Part shown: one piece after another, positions 44,095 to 55,772 of the stretch
Layout of the letters: each line of letters begins with the position of its first letter
Position numbering within the stretch: the stretch's first letter is position 1
Origin: Isoetes taiwanensis
Taxonomy: Eukaryota; Streptophyta; Lycopodiopsida; Isoetales; Isoetaceae
Assembly: GCA_021234155.1 (NCBI GenBank)
Contig: JAJEKV010000106.1
Coordinates: 2,318,221-2,382,220 of the forward strand
Direction: 5' to 3'
Length of the DNA: 64,000 bases
Notes under the pieces: model-generated
Database searches by the model: none
What the model was told of the DNA's origin: nothing
What the model saw: the letters and a program-made list of their open reading frames with translations, nothing else
Program-made: the position numbers and the translations under genes

Positions 44095-44486
44095 AACACA
44101 TGCACACAACTGTGGATTTCTAGTTACCAGAATCCAGATGCAGTATACAAGGATTTAAGTTTCTATTTAGAAAATATTGACCTTTGGATCACAGCTTACA
44201 AGATGGTTTGCTGCAACATGAATTTAGTTTCCTCCAAGGTTCGTGTTGATACTTTTACTTTGATCCAGCTCGAGGCATTGAGAGATTCCTGGTAAGTTCA
44301 AATTACAGGTGGGGTAGAATAGGTGAGATTTATGTTGTACAACCAGAGAAGCCAAAGGAGCATGGGGTCACAGAAAAACCCAAGAAGAAGAAGATCCCAC
44401 CTCAGACTCCAGATTATGTAATTGTGCAGGAGGTTTTGCTTATGGTTCTTGAGCCAATAATTGAGCCTCGATTTTCTCTCCATTGA
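44095..44486 (+). pseudogene. Relic of a nuclear-encoded group II intron maturase (nMAT type)
   Basis: Plus-strand reading gives NPDAVYKDLSFYLENIDLW, ITAYKMVC and TLIQLEALRDSW (44131-44292). After a one-base frameshift near 44288 it gives YRWGRIGEIYVVQPEKP, a lysine run, and TPDYVIVQEVLLMVLEPI, EPRFSLH, stop at 44484-44486. In plant nMAT proteins and related bacterial maturases the same order occurs: a leucine-rich 'W..AY..' segment, an 'LR' helix, an 'fkwg' strand, then the RT-0/RT-1 block 'VQEVL.MiLEPI.E.RFS'. These proteins assist splicing of mitochondrial introns. Only about 130 of some 700 residues remain and homology ends abruptly, so it is a fragment. I recalled the family pattern and did not search. 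Confidence 0.65.
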
Positions 44487-44572
44487 CAGACTGGTATTGT
44501 TACCATCTCAATATCATATGTTTCTTTGTGAGACTGCAGCCAATTTAGAATATATTTTTCCATTGTGTCTTA

Positions 44573-44707
44573 CAGTTTATGGCAGCTTCCAAGACAATTG
44601 GTGAAAGGGGAAATTATTATTTTTTATGCTGGAAAAAAGCTATCTTGTAGTTTATGACAGCTCTAAGACAATTGGTGAATGAGGAAATTGTCATTTCTTA
44701 TAATAGA
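44573..44707. repeat. 78-bp direct duplication
   Basis: GTTTATGGCAGCTTCCAAGA then CAATTGGTGAA..GGGGAAATT at 44574 recurs as GTTTATGACAGCTCTAAGAC then AATTGGTGAATGAGGAAATT at 44652. The second copy opens a 71-codon plus-strand frame (44654-44869) that I do not recognise. Confidence 0.7.
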
Positions 44708-44869
44708 AAAGCTAACGCAAGCTTTGCCTCTGCTTACGCACATAATAATATAATTTATGCTAAAGATGATATCACAGCACACGAGATGCTTATGATTAGC
44801 GGGCAAGGCTCATATGAAATATTGCAGATGTTTACTCAAAGACTAACAAGAAAAGGAAAGAAGTTTTAA

Positions 44870-45987
44870 GATCCTAGTTAGGGAAGCAACTCTTTTGTTT
44901 AGGGAAGTAAATATAATCAAGCGGTGACGGAAATCGGAGTGAACCAGATGATCAACTCAAATCGAGATGCATATGGCAGAACGAAAGAAGAGCATTTTAA
45001 TGTATTGGTTTTTGGGTTGCTATTCTTAGACCTGAATTCCAGAGTTAGCTTAAGGCTTGCTACATCCGGAGAGGAACTTCATGGGAATGCAGGCTTTCAT
45101 TTTCGCAGTAGCAAATTAGATATGTTCATCCTCTCAATCATTCTTTGGTGGCTTGCAGATCCTCGTCATTGAAAATCTTTGTTTTGAAAGCAGTCTCTAT
45201 GAGACAAAGCTACATCTTGCATGTTAAGATGATGATTCTGTAGTCGTCACTATTTAAATTCAGAATATTATCTCAGTACTATATGTACACTGTCATGGTA
45301 GAATTTGAAGTTCCAGCACTGGGAATTAGTTATGACAGTAAGAACAATTTGTTTGCTTGTAACTCTTGGCTTAACCCTCTATTCTTCTGTTTGTTAATCT
45401 CTGAACCATGCTCTTTAAGCTTTGGTCTGGTTACATCTTAATTCCTCTAGTCTGCATGTTATTTTCCTTTGTAATTCATGGTTGTTGTAGCAGTGGCTTG
45501 ATACCTTATATGGGATGCCTTATGTCGCACATGCTTAACAAGACATCACTAGAAAGTGCGCAAATTTGGGGCTGTCAACTAGCTTGGACTTTCTTAAGTT
45601 ATATACATTAATCAGGCATAAAAACTGATGGAGATTAAATGCACAAGGCTTGGTTATGGTAAATTTTAGAATCTCTCTCCTAAGGTGATTTATTTGTGTC
45701 AATGTTTTAGTATTAGTTTTAAACCAAGCATGTCTACTATCATTAAGAATGTGTATTTTCTTTCAGCAATATTCAGGTATGAAACTATTTGTGCTTGCAG
45801 CTGAGACTTTTATCATTGTATAACTATAAAGGCAGCTGTAACAACTTGGGTGCTTTAAAAAAAGACATATGCAGTATGTCCATGAATTGAACTGATTTCA
45901 AGCTTCAAGTTGTGAACAGTGATTTAATTGGTGAATATACATAGCTAAGCTATATATCTCGTTATAGATTAAAATGGGGATGTAATA
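44870..45987. other. No recognisable gene
   Basis: AT-rich; the frames at 44924-45172 and 45408-45611 have no motif. The spacing between the maturase and P450 relics gives no sign of a shared gene. Confidence 0.35.
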
Positions 45988-46062
45988 ACAAGGTGCTGCG
46001 CACGGAGGGTTGCCCTCTGTGCCCCGAGGGTGAAGTGGCTTAAATCATACTTCAAAGTCATG
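45988..46062. repeat. Dispersed hairpin repeat, copy 1
   Basis: ACAAGGTGCTGCGCACGGAG GG, then TTGCCCTCTGTGCC, then GGGTGAAGTGGCTTAAAT. CACGGAGGG pairs with CCCTCTGTG (one G-U pair) around TTG. The same unit occurs at 54290-54362. Confidence 0.65.
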
Positions 46063-46164
46063 TTTTCTCAATCAATTAAAATTGCTACAATACGTGATGC
46101 TTGATTCTTGTTTTCAACCAGAATTTCTTCCTTTATCCCTAAAATATTATTTTAGTACAAACAA

Positions 46165-46605
46165 ACTTACCCAAATCACAACAACCATGTCAGCATCTTG
46201 TAGATTCTCATTTCCTTTAAGCGACTACGTCCAGTGTGCATCAGACTTGGATCTGGCACGATGTTCATCAATGATTTTCTGCACAAAGAACGTGACTTTT
46301 GGAACCCAAACTTGGCATCGACCATGAATATTATGAGGATCAACAGATTGCAAAAAGGAAACATGGCCAGCCCAATTGAAGGCAAGCAAAAGCTCAAATC
46401 CTTCTCTAGCTATATTCTGTAGATCATGATCCTCAATGCAATCAGAAGCAAATTTTCTTTCAAACACAGTACTCATGGTATTGTTAAGGGATGCTCTTCG
46501 GAAAAAAGGTCTTAACATAAATTGCTTCATCATGTTTGGAGCTAGAAATAATTTCTTGAACCATACATGCAGTTTCTATCTCTCTTGGAGGGCGAAGTCT
46601 GAAGT
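46165..46605 (-). pseudogene. CYP78A-type cytochrome P450 fragment
   Basis: From 46605 the minus strand reads RPPREIETACMVQEIISS and HDEAIYVKTFF, then after a frameshift in an A run (about 46505) RRASLNNTMSTVFERKF, IAREGFELLLAFNWAGHVSF, LQSVDPHNIHGRCQVWVPKV and FFVQKIIDEHRARSKSDAH. A stop is followed by SLKGNENLQDADMVVVIW. CYP78A enzymes have RASLNNIM..VFGR, EEGYELLG.FNW.DHLPWL, and LKG.EKL.DADMVAVLWEM in this order. Members are ER-bound monooxygenases controlling organ and seed size. About 145 of some 520 residues remain, without the heme-binding Cys loop. Similarity stops near 46170. Confidence 0.75.
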
Positions 46606-49600
46606 TTCAGTTACGTAAGCAATTTCAGTGCCCTGCAATTTCAATATCATGGATAGCCAGCCTTGCCCAAGATAGAAGTGGACCTGGAGAGTGCACTCTT
46701 AAACTTTTCTTTACTACTGCCTGCATAGAATTATTCTGTGATAACCAGTTTTTACCAAGCAATATTGATTATCCTTTGCACAGAGACAATTGAGATATAA
46801 TGCAGTTTACAAAAGTGATCGGCTTAGTTTCTATTTATGTGTTTGAAGTGACTGTTTGGATAAATACAAATGGTTACCCATTTTAGGTAAAGACAATCTG
46901 AGACTGGATATCTATTGTTGATCAATGAAACCGTAGATCAAGTGCACAGGAACTTACCTTGATCTTGTTCAACTTAACAAATACACAGCCCAAGCATAAC
47001 TCTTTGATGCAAGAAAAGTCACAAAGCAATCACAGTAGTTGCAAGCTTTTTCACTTCTTTAGTTTCAAGGCCAATAGTGTTGTTCTTGATGAATCGCAAA
47101 ATGGAAGACAATTGGTCAACAATCACAATAAGAAAAGCGTAATGCAACATGGCTTTTGTCTATCCACACATATTCAGTATCTACAAGCATCATGCATCAT
47201 GCACAAACATATATCCAGACCAAAAACAATTTTCTAAGAACAATTGGGCTTTGATCATAATGTTCAAAGAGAACCTCGACAATGCTTGCATAGCATGTGT
47301 TGTGACTTTAAGGGCAGACTTTCTACAAAAATTGATATACTCGTTTTATCCTTGATGCCACAGCAACTACATGCTTAAAGGACATCTCCCTAACTCTATG
47401 GAAATAAGCCAGACGTCGTGACTTGCACTTGCATTATTTGTAGTGGCTTCGTTTAAAGCCAAAAATGTGTTAGCATTGGCGCCATCTTAGGATGCATACT
47501 GATGCCACATAGAGGTATGTTTTAAGAGAGATACTTGATTCAAAAAGACAAACATAAGAACATAGTAAAATCCAGCATTATACCATGGACTACCATGGGC
47601 TAGTGTGTAATTGGACAACATGTCTGCAATAAGTCCTATATTATGTCCTCCTTTATTGGCTTATGATGTTTTCTGCAATCAGGCTATTTGGATAGCTTGC
47701 AAAGCTTCCACAGAAAATTTGACAGTCATTGATCTTATGCAATGTCACATGAATACAGAATACGTTGCAGAATTACCAGCTTTATTAGATCGAAAAAACA
47801 TCTGGAATCAATACTAATTTGTCAAACAGATAATATTGCATTGGCATCCACTGATATTCCTTTTAAGACCTGGCAGGCAGTGAACTGGCATCTTATTTAG
47901 CTCTAGCAAGGAAAAAAGATCGATATGTGAGGCATGGTATTCTCTATTGTATGTTTGTGTATGATTATGTAAGCATGCGTATATAGTGAACCAAGCAGTA
48001 GACACTTCTCGAAAATCATGAGCAAACCAAAAATTGAGCAGGCAAAACAACTTCACCTAATGAAAAGAAAAGACTCAAACCTGACAAATTTGGCAAAAAT
48101 TTGAGGAAGATGCTGGTGGCTCATTCGAAGTTGCCTCATGCAATTTTGCGGTTTGTTCATTCGCGCATTTAGTGGCCTGGAATAGAAGAAAACCTCATAT
48201 AAAAACGATTTTTGCTATCAGAAATATATGAATAAGAAAAAGCCATTCACTTACCACTGATATTGTGAAATGGAATAAGAACGAAATCTTCCTTAGAAAG
48301 AAAGAAATTTCGCAAGATGCCCAGCAACAGGGTAGCTATCTCCAATGCTTGATTAAGAACTGACTCTGTGCATATATGAAAATCGATATATGAAGTCTAC
48401 AAAAAAGTCATGATGGGCTAATATAATAAGCATTATAATAAATCATGCTCTTCCTAGATTTACATCCTTATCCCTGTTATGAAGGAATCTAATTCACAAT
48501 CTAAGCTACCTAAGCTCACAAATTCATGGGTTAAAGTGGCAAAAAAGGGATGTAATGAACATCTATTAGAAGTTATGTATATCAGATCTAATTGCTCTTG
48601 GCATGTCAATCCCAAGTTCATAACTAATACACAACTTATGCATCAATACCTCAGCATTTATTACCTCTTTTCTTCCTGCAATATAAGTGAGAGATGCTAC
48701 TTAGGGTTCGTCTCAGAGAAATTTAGAGATATGAATCATAGCATAGCGATTTGAGAATAGAAGGAGCAAATATAGAGATTGTAGAAACAACTGCGGGTGA
48801 GAAAAAATTACAGATAAGAATCATAGTAGAATAGAAAGAGCAAATATAGAGATTGCGTAAACATCTCACCAAGTGAGCATGATGCTCGTGAGAAGTAGAT
48901 AAAAATTTGAAACATCTCTTACCTATGATAAAATATCACCTAGGTTATGGTGATTTATGGTCAATACAAATTTGCATGAAAATGCCAAACGGCCCCCTTC
49001 TTCAAAAGGCTCCTCTTTCGAATCCAAATTAGCCAATTAGTCTCTGTTAATCCAAGCAGTGGTCGGAACTGCATGCCATCTATTCCTCAGAGTAAATCCC
49101 AAATTCCAAAGTAAACTGAAGAGTAGGCATTCCAATGGACATTAACTAGAGCCCCATATCCACTACTCTTAACTTTTTAACTGTATGTTTATATTAATAG
49201 TTACTACTATGTAACTTATCTTTTTGTTCTACGTTTATAGTTGAAAAAATGGTCTTCCATCTATTGAAATTTTTGTATCTCAATTGAAAGGTTCAAATTG
49301 ATCAACATTCTGTCATATGAAAGACAAAAAAAGTGCCTGTCATTGGAAAATTAGGAGGTGCCCTTCAAACTTGAATTCTGGGCCTCAACAACCCCTAACC
49401 AAGACAGAAAAAACACTTCTCTGGCCCCGTGAGTGTAATTTTACCCTAAAAATACACCATGCGGGAAAAACAAGGCCTCAAATAGCAAGTTTAACATTAT
49501 TATACCTTATAAAACCTTTTTTGCAACATCCCTGAAAACAACATTATAGACGTGGCAGTACATATGCCAGACCTTCGCCCGTTGGAGATAAAAATACGTT

Positions 49601-49899
49601 TTACCATTCACATGGGTATTCCACCTGCAAAATAGTATAATCGAATTGAACCAGGACGGTATTCCAGTATTTATTGTAAATAATTTTGCAATCAAATAGT
49701 TCATCCTTGCCAATCAAAAAAAGTATTTTATCTTATATGATGAATATCGGACTATATGCTGGTTAGTTATGGTCGTGTGATGTAAAAGTTGCTAGATAGA
49801 GGATAGTCAACGACATTATGTGTTAATGGGTTTAATCCAACCTTAAGATATAGTGGTCTACTTTGGCTCTTCAAAATTTGTCTAACAATTTAACCTATT
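46606..49899. other. 3.3 kb without a recognisable gene
   Basis: Short frames on both strands, no domain recognised. It contains one tandem duplication at 48753-48872. Confidence 0.35.
48753..48872. repeat. Direct duplication of about 45 bp
   Basis: AGAATAGAA(G/A)GAGCAAAT then ATAGAGATTG is present at about 48753 and 48828, with similar sequence following. Confidence 0.6.
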
Positions 49900-49900
49900 C

Positions 49901-50033
49901 AAATGCAAACTACATCCTATTCAAATGCAAAACTACATCAAATGTCTAAAACTATCCAAGATGCAAAACTACAACATCCAATGCCTAGCTGCCCAAGATG
50001 CAAACTACATCCAATGTTTAAAACTGCCCAAGC
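49901..50033. repeat. Minisatellite, unit about 35-45 bp
   Basis: GATGCAAACTACATCCAATG then TTTAAAACTGCCCAA and variants are repeated about four times in tandem. Confidence 0.65.
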
Positions 50034-51343
50034 CTCCTGTTGCGCCTATTTGCTTTTTTTTTTTTGAGCTTTTTTAATCCCCGATGGTCGCCCCAGCCCG
50101 TTGTATGGGTCCCCACGCCTATTGGTCTTCATGGATGTTAAAAAAAAAAAATTCTATTATATTCTCATGTATTTATGCCATGTGTACCTCATGCCTCAAG
50201 TCTTTAACCTTAGGCTTACTGGTCTTAAATCACTCATGCTCCAACTTTGCCTAATTTGAATCATGTTCTGTGTATTAGTATCATCAGTGTCTTGTGAAAT
50301 CCAGGTATAAAACATGTCTCACTTTTCCATGTGTGCAGGTTTTGTATGTGCCCTTAAAATTGCAGGCCACATATTCCTTGAAAGGGCAAGGTCACTATTT
50401 TCAATAGTCTTGAGTCTGAGGCTTCAAGTCCCTGTATATCAGGTTCAAAAAGTGAAAGTGCCCCATTGCTTTTGTAGCATAGCCTCAAGTGCTGGTATCA
50501 GGGGCAAAGTTATTCTCTCAATTATTTTTGTCGAATCCTTCTCCGTGAGCTCTAGTACAAGTACTCTTTCTGTGGTATGGCCTAATATCTGAACAACATG
50601 AGGTGAAGCAGCCTTTAATAATCGATCAAACCTTGAGGCAATCCTTGACACATTGTTCAGGCATCCATAGTGTATTTGGTGAAGATGTTCAGAGGCCATT
50701 AGTTGAGAGATGAGCTTGGCTCCCTTTTGCAAGGCCATCCAAACAATGATATTATAGTGTATTTGGTGAAGATTTTTGAAATTTTAAAGCAGAGTTCCAG
50801 TCCCAAAAATAACAGTTCTACTAACATGAAAGGTACAGCAATGCATGGCCTTGGAGACTCCTGCAGATAGGGCACTACTCAAAAAAGATGGACGTGTACC
50901 CTGGAATCAAACATGTCTTCATTTGACAACATTTTCTCAATGGGAAGTGCAGATGGATATATTGCTATTTGTTGGAGCACAAGATGAAGATGACAAAGTG
51001 GAGTAGGACTACAGATTCTTATGGATTGAGAAGCGAGAAGGTGCAAAATACACACAAATATAGCCAATCAAAAGGTATGCTCCACCATCTGTTCATATTT
51101 TTTGAAATTGGCTATTTTATTTTGTCCCTTGAGAAGCTATTTTTTCTATTGAACTCTAGTGATAGTATCTTAGTACCAATATGTCCATTGAAGAACATCC
51201 AAATGCTTCGAAGCCTGCTTAAAATGTGGCAAATTACAACTTCAACTGGAAGTCTCTCATTTGGGCTGCATACTGGCATCCTTCTTGTAATACTTTTTGT
51301 ACATCAAGGAATTTGCAAAGGATTTATCACATATATATTTAGA
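50034..51343. other. No recognised gene; one coding-like frame
   Basis: The minus-strand frame 50445-50738 (97 codons, containing IASRFDRLLKAASPHVVQIL and LPLIPALEAMLQKQW) has the composition of a helical protein but no family I can name. The word TAGTGTATTTGGTGAAGAT occurs twice nearby (50669, 50755). No splice-supported gene could be built. Confidence 0.3.
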
Positions 51344-51409
51344 TTAGGTCCCATAGGTCGATTGGTCTTAGTGGACGATAGAAATCATTCTTTCTTTCTT
51401 TCTTTCTTA
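51344..51409 (+). mobile_element. 3' end of a second LINE-C-family copy with (TTCT)n tail
   Basis: CCCATAGGTCGATTGGTCTT AGTGGACGATAGAAATCA and then (TTCT)n matches the LINE-C 3' end (reverse of 29884-29925), CCCATAGACCGATTGGTCTC GTGGATCTATAAAAATACC and (TTCC)n. Sequence to the left is not recognisably ORF2, so the copy is severely 5'-truncated or diverged. Confidence 0.65.
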
Positions 51410-52747
51410 ACAAGACCTAAGTATATCTTCATTTATATTTAAATGACTCATTACGGTTAAAGACTTCAATAACTAAGCAGATGTTGGTTGCTTTGTATAT
51501 GCCATCATGTTCATCAGCACATGATCTAGAAATTTAGCAAGGGCGATGAAATTATCGACCTTGAGATTGGGGTTTGAAGCAATTTCTGTACGATAGCTAT
51601 CATGAGTGATTCTGAAGAGCCGACACTATTATATTCATATATAGTTTGAGGTTTGAATTCATCGTTTTCCTGTTGCAAGTAATTCATAACAATTTGTGTG
51701 TACAGTTTCTAGTATGTGCGTGCATACAAAAAAAATAGAAAAGACAAAGGGATGTTGCACGTCAAGTTGCTCATCTCTCTGCTCCTGAGGTGATGTGTGA
51801 TTATCCTTATACTTCTCTCAAATGTGTTTGGTGATCACCACGGTACTTTGTCTCTATGAATTGATGTTTGTTCATTAAAGAATGATTTGATGTTTGTTCA
51901 TTCCGTAGCTGTCAAGAAAGATCAGTCTGCTGCAATAAAGAAAGCATTTTTAAAATTAAAGTATTTTGAAGATGAGCTGCTTTCAGACTCTGAGTTGTTT
52001 TATTGTAGAAGCGATTCTAGAGCCCCCAGTGAGCTGGCATACCAAAATGGAATGATTGTTTTTGGATCAAGGATTCAAAGAAGCATTTGCAGTATTGCAA
52101 AATAGGGAGATATATGCAGAACATACAGTACTGACAGAAGATGCCAATTATCTCAAGGAATTCGGATAAAACAATGGCATATGAAATTCAAATTTATCGG
52201 TCAGCACTGACAATCTCATATCAGTGCAAGGCAACCATCATGAACACTTTATATTCCTAGCCTTGAAGCTGACCTCCCTGATTTGAGAGTCTGCAGACTA
52301 AGCTTTAATGCTATTGAAAAAGCATAGCAAAACCCTTATGGACCTATCAAACCATACATGCTTCTGCAGTTAGATGTTAACTACTTTTATTCCAGTGTGC
52401 TGCCAAGATTTTCATTTATGTGCAAGCTCATACCTTTAGGGAGCCTCCAATGTTAGACATGTTTTATTCTGTAAATTCCTCTTGTTCTCAGTATGGAAAT
52501 ATCTAGCCTTGTCTTGTCTTAGGCTAACTATGGACTCATTTGTGAACAGGTACTAGTTACATCAAAAGATATGGCTGCATTGTTGTGGACTCCTACCGTA
52601 TTATTTTCTTAGAAATGTAGTAGCTTCATAAAAATAATTTCCAGGCAGATCCACTCTATAATTTCTCCAGCCAAATCAGTGTACTAAAAGTTGCCCAGTT
52701 ATATATGGAACATAGAAATGTACATGACCTTTCATGCTTGATCAATA
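51410..52747. other. No recognisable gene
   Basis: The frame 51887-52105 (73 codons, with KKAFLKLKYFEDELLSDSE) is coding-like but unrecognised. Nothing else was seen. Confidence 0.3.
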
Positions 52748-53019
52748 TATAGCAAAATAACAGGAGGTTCCAGAGGGAAAAATAATTCTAAAACCATAGA
52801 CTATACATCCCTAAAACAATTGAATAGGTTGTTATTGATAGTCCAGGGTGCACCTCGTTTAGAATATGTAGCAAAATAACGGAGGTTCTAAGGGGATTTG
52901 ATATGGATGTAAAAATAACAATTTCCGCAACCATAGACTATATATCCCTTAAAAAAATTTTTTGAATATGTTGTTATAAAAAAAACATAGATTCAAGATA
53001 AAAAATAATCACATTATCT

Positions 53020-53110
53020 CACTGGGTACATTGGTTAAAGTAGTCTTATTAGGATATTGAGTTATTATTAGGATATTGAGTTATTTTGGGAGAGGTTCGA
53101 ACCCCCATAT
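53020..53110 (+). mobile_element. Possible tRNA-derived SINE head
   Basis: ACTGGGTACATTGGTTAAAG TAG (A-box-like, 53021-53043) is followed at 53094-53104 by GGTTCGAACCC, an exact B box. The boxes are about 50 bp apart because a 19-bp piece (ATTAGGATATTGAGTTATT) is duplicated between them; without it the spacing would be about 32 bp, normal for a tRNA. No tail or target duplication was identified. Confidence 0.45.
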
Positions 53111-53142
53111 TTCATATTCTAAAATCTTAGGCAAAGCCATAT

Positions 53143-53292
53143 AGGGGTTCAATATTCCCTCAAAACCTTAGGCGAAATCGTATTCTATATTTTAAAATCA
53201 TAGGCGCCTCCAATCATAAATGATCTCTCAAAACCTTAGGCAAAATCGTATTCTATATTTCAAAATCATAGACGCCTCCAATCATAAATGAT
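53143..53292. repeat. Tandem duplication of about 72 bp
   Basis: CTCAAAACCTTAGGC(G/A)AAAT CGTATTCTATATT then AAAATCATAG(G/A)CGCCTCC AATCATAAATGAT is present twice back to back. Confidence 0.75.
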
Positions 53293-53840
53293 TATAAGTG
53301 AAACGGGAGGTGCCCAGAGGCCCCAACATATGATCTGGGTCGTAGGATCGATGAATCCAATGACTGTGCTAGTCCAAGGTGCACCTCGTTTAGAATATAT
53401 AGCAAAATAATCGAGGCATCTTTTAGAAGTTGCTCTCAAAGTCTATAGGTTTGCCATGCGGTCATTCTATCATAGACATTCAAAATAAACTCCTCGCCAC
53501 AAACCAGTCAGCATGACTTAATCTGCAGATTTACTTTGCATTTTTGTATATTCAGTTACTATCTTCATCTGCCCTTAATAAGGGGTACTGGGAAGAAGAG
53601 TAAGGTCAATTGGTCGAAAATTTACAATCGAGCAAATATGGGCGCAAGGCTACATTCCAAGAAAATAAAGGAATACAACTGGATTAGGAGGCTAAATTTC
53701 TCGGTCAATTTTTCTTTAAAATGAATATGTAGGACAATAACAGGGGGTTTCACGGGGATTTGATATGGATGTATAAATCACTATCCATGAGATCATAGAC
53801 TATACCTCTAAAGCAATTGAATAGGCTATTATTAAAAAAT

Positions 53841-55577
53841 AAAATAAAAAACTCGTAAAAGGCACACCAGAAGATTTAGCAAGGTTTTGTCTTCTAAACC
53901 AAGTACAAGTCTTCTAACATTTTTTGTATGCTTATTTGCAAATGAATACATAATACTACAAAGAAAAAAAAAAAAATGGCTAGAATATTTCTCATACAAT
54001 TTTTGCTAGGAGCAAAATTTGACCTTTTAAGGCTAAGTGGAGTCATGTCGTCATGTCGGTTAAAGTCTAATTCTCCGACATGGCTAGAGCATATTTAAGC
54101 AATGGAACCAACTACCAACTAAGAGCTTCAAAGCAAGATTGCAGCGAAAAGATGCAACCTAGCATCTATACCTGGAAAAACAACTACATGAGGTGCATCA
54201 TCGCAAAAGATATAACGTCTATATTATCCATGCATGTTTCTCATGCAGGTTGATATAAATGCATGATGTTGAGAACATACGTATACCAAACAAGGTGTTG
54301 CGCATGGAGGGTTTCCCTCCATGGCCAGAGAGTGAAGTGGCTTAAGTTGTAGTTGTAGACAATAGAGTATTTGAATCGAAATTGCTATTTTAAAACATTG
54401 ACATTTTGAGGTGATGGTACCCATTTGCATCACTAAGTTCTCCTTAGATGTTGAGGTCTTGTTGGACTAGGATCCAGGTGGACACATGGACTTTGGGGTT
54501 TGAGTGCAACGTATTGGTGTTTGGTGCTTGGTATGGAACTAGGATGGCGAAGCATAAGGGAGAAGTGTAATAGAGGAGAGAATGGATGTACATGTTTTGT
54601 GAAGTGGCTTAAGTCGTAGTTGAAAGTTATGTTTAGAGTTTCCCGTAAGGGGCGAATCTTCGCTAAAATGCTATTTTTTATGATTGTTTTATATTTTAAT
54701 ACAAAGGGGTAGTAGGTTACCTTATTTATTAATTTTTTAAAGTTCGACTGCTCTTCTACCAAAAGAGCTCCGACTTGGCCTGCTTCCTATAGCACGAAGG
54801 CATGATTGACGGTATTCGCCCTGATCTTGACTTTTAGCCGGACATTTTTTCTGTAGATTCGCCGCCATGGTTAAAAGGTCAAACTTTTGTTCCCTTATAA
54901 TGCTACAGATCAAGTAAGATATTCAAGGTTGAGTTTACTTCATTTTTATGCTTCGAATCATTGTCCTTTGTTTCAAAAATGCTTGCAGAGCCATTTCTTT
55001 GATGGGTATCTATGCCATTCATTCAGATGTGGCGGTTTCAAGTTCCACAATTATTCAGGCAAAGGTTTACTCATACTAGCTTCGTACTCTTCAAAGGTAA
55101 AAGTTTATTTGAGAAAAGCAAGTGCTTTTGATTTTGACTGATTCTTAGGACCCCATGCATGTACAAATCTGCTTTTACATTTCTTTCTAAAATGCAATGA
55201 TGGCACTATCTTCTCGATTTTTATTTCCCCTTGTTCGGGCTATAGACCAACTATTATCTATTATTAAAGATGTTTTTTTTGGGATGACAATGCATAAGAT
55301 CTAAGAATAGAATGTTAAGCAATGTGAACATGACGTCAATCTATAACCGTAAGGTTCCGATAAGGCATGAGGGATATCTCACTACCAACTTTTATCTTTG
55401 GTTATATCATCTCGCTTCTTTTCTTCAAGCATACGGCACATGTGGGCGGCGCTTTTAGACAAATAAGTGCATCCATGATTACATCACACATGATATGTTA
55501 CAAAAAGATATTTACATAGTAAGCCTTCTTATAGAGATGTATTGCAATGCAATGGAATGTCTTTGATCATATAGTTA
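53841..55577. other. No recognised gene
   Basis: Apart from the hairpin repeat at 54290-54362 and its partial copy at 54599, only short frames occur. The frame 54887-55141 (LLHFYASNHCPLFQKCLQSH) is unrecognised. Confidence 0.3.
54290..54362. repeat. Dispersed hairpin repeat, copy 2
   Basis: ACAAGGTGTTGCGCATGGAG GG, TTTCCCTCCATGG, AGTGAAGTGGCTTAAGT. CATGGAGGG and CCCTCCATG form a perfect 9-bp stem with a TTT loop. The GTGAAGTGGCTTAAGTCGTA part recurs alone at 54599. Confidence 0.7.
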
Positions 55578-55772
55578 TTGCTGGTTGCGTCCGGGTGGTT
55601 GATGGAGGAGGCATTCAAGACTATTTTCACCAAAGACATGCCCGAAATATGTGCAAGAAAGGTTGATCTAGCTTTAGGTAGGAAGATGCACAATTACATC
55701 TTACACTATGGAATTGGGGCAGTTGTTACTATCATGAATGCACTGATTAAAATTATGTATTCTAAGTTGTAG
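55578..55772 (+). pseudogene. PPR-protein-like fragment
   Basis: A 64-codon frame reads GWLMEEAFKTIFTKDMPE then LALGRKMHNYILHYGIGAVV and NALIKIMYSKL. Plant PPR proteins have repeated units like 'g.meeA.kiFdeMpe' and 'lGrqvHgyiik.Gf...v.v.NALvdMYsKc', so both halves fit, with one extra residue before MYSKL. PPR proteins bind organellar RNA. No further repeats were found on either side. It is a short relic or a chance similarity. Confidence 0.45.

Larger units (their letters stand above)
52748..53840. repeat. Cluster of dispersed 110-125 bp repeats
   Basis: The block TAGCAAAATAACRGAGGTTC, GGGGATTTGATATGGATGTA, ACCATAGACTATA.ATCCC, GAATAGGTTGTTATT is present at 52748-52858, 52869-52985 and 53727-53840. 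A linking block, TAGTCCA(G/A)GGTGCACC then TCGTTTAGAATAT, is present at 52839-52884 and 53370-53416. Confidence 0.75.

Noticed and set aside
44291-44308. GTAAGT...ACAG looks like a tiny intron inside the maturase relic
   Set aside because: It would be about 16 bp, far below plant intron size; reading through with a one-base frameshift preserves the protein alignment better.
53020-53110. Functional tRNA gene
   Set aside because: A cloverleaf cannot be formed because of the 19-bp duplication and unmatched arms; only the boxes are tRNA-like.
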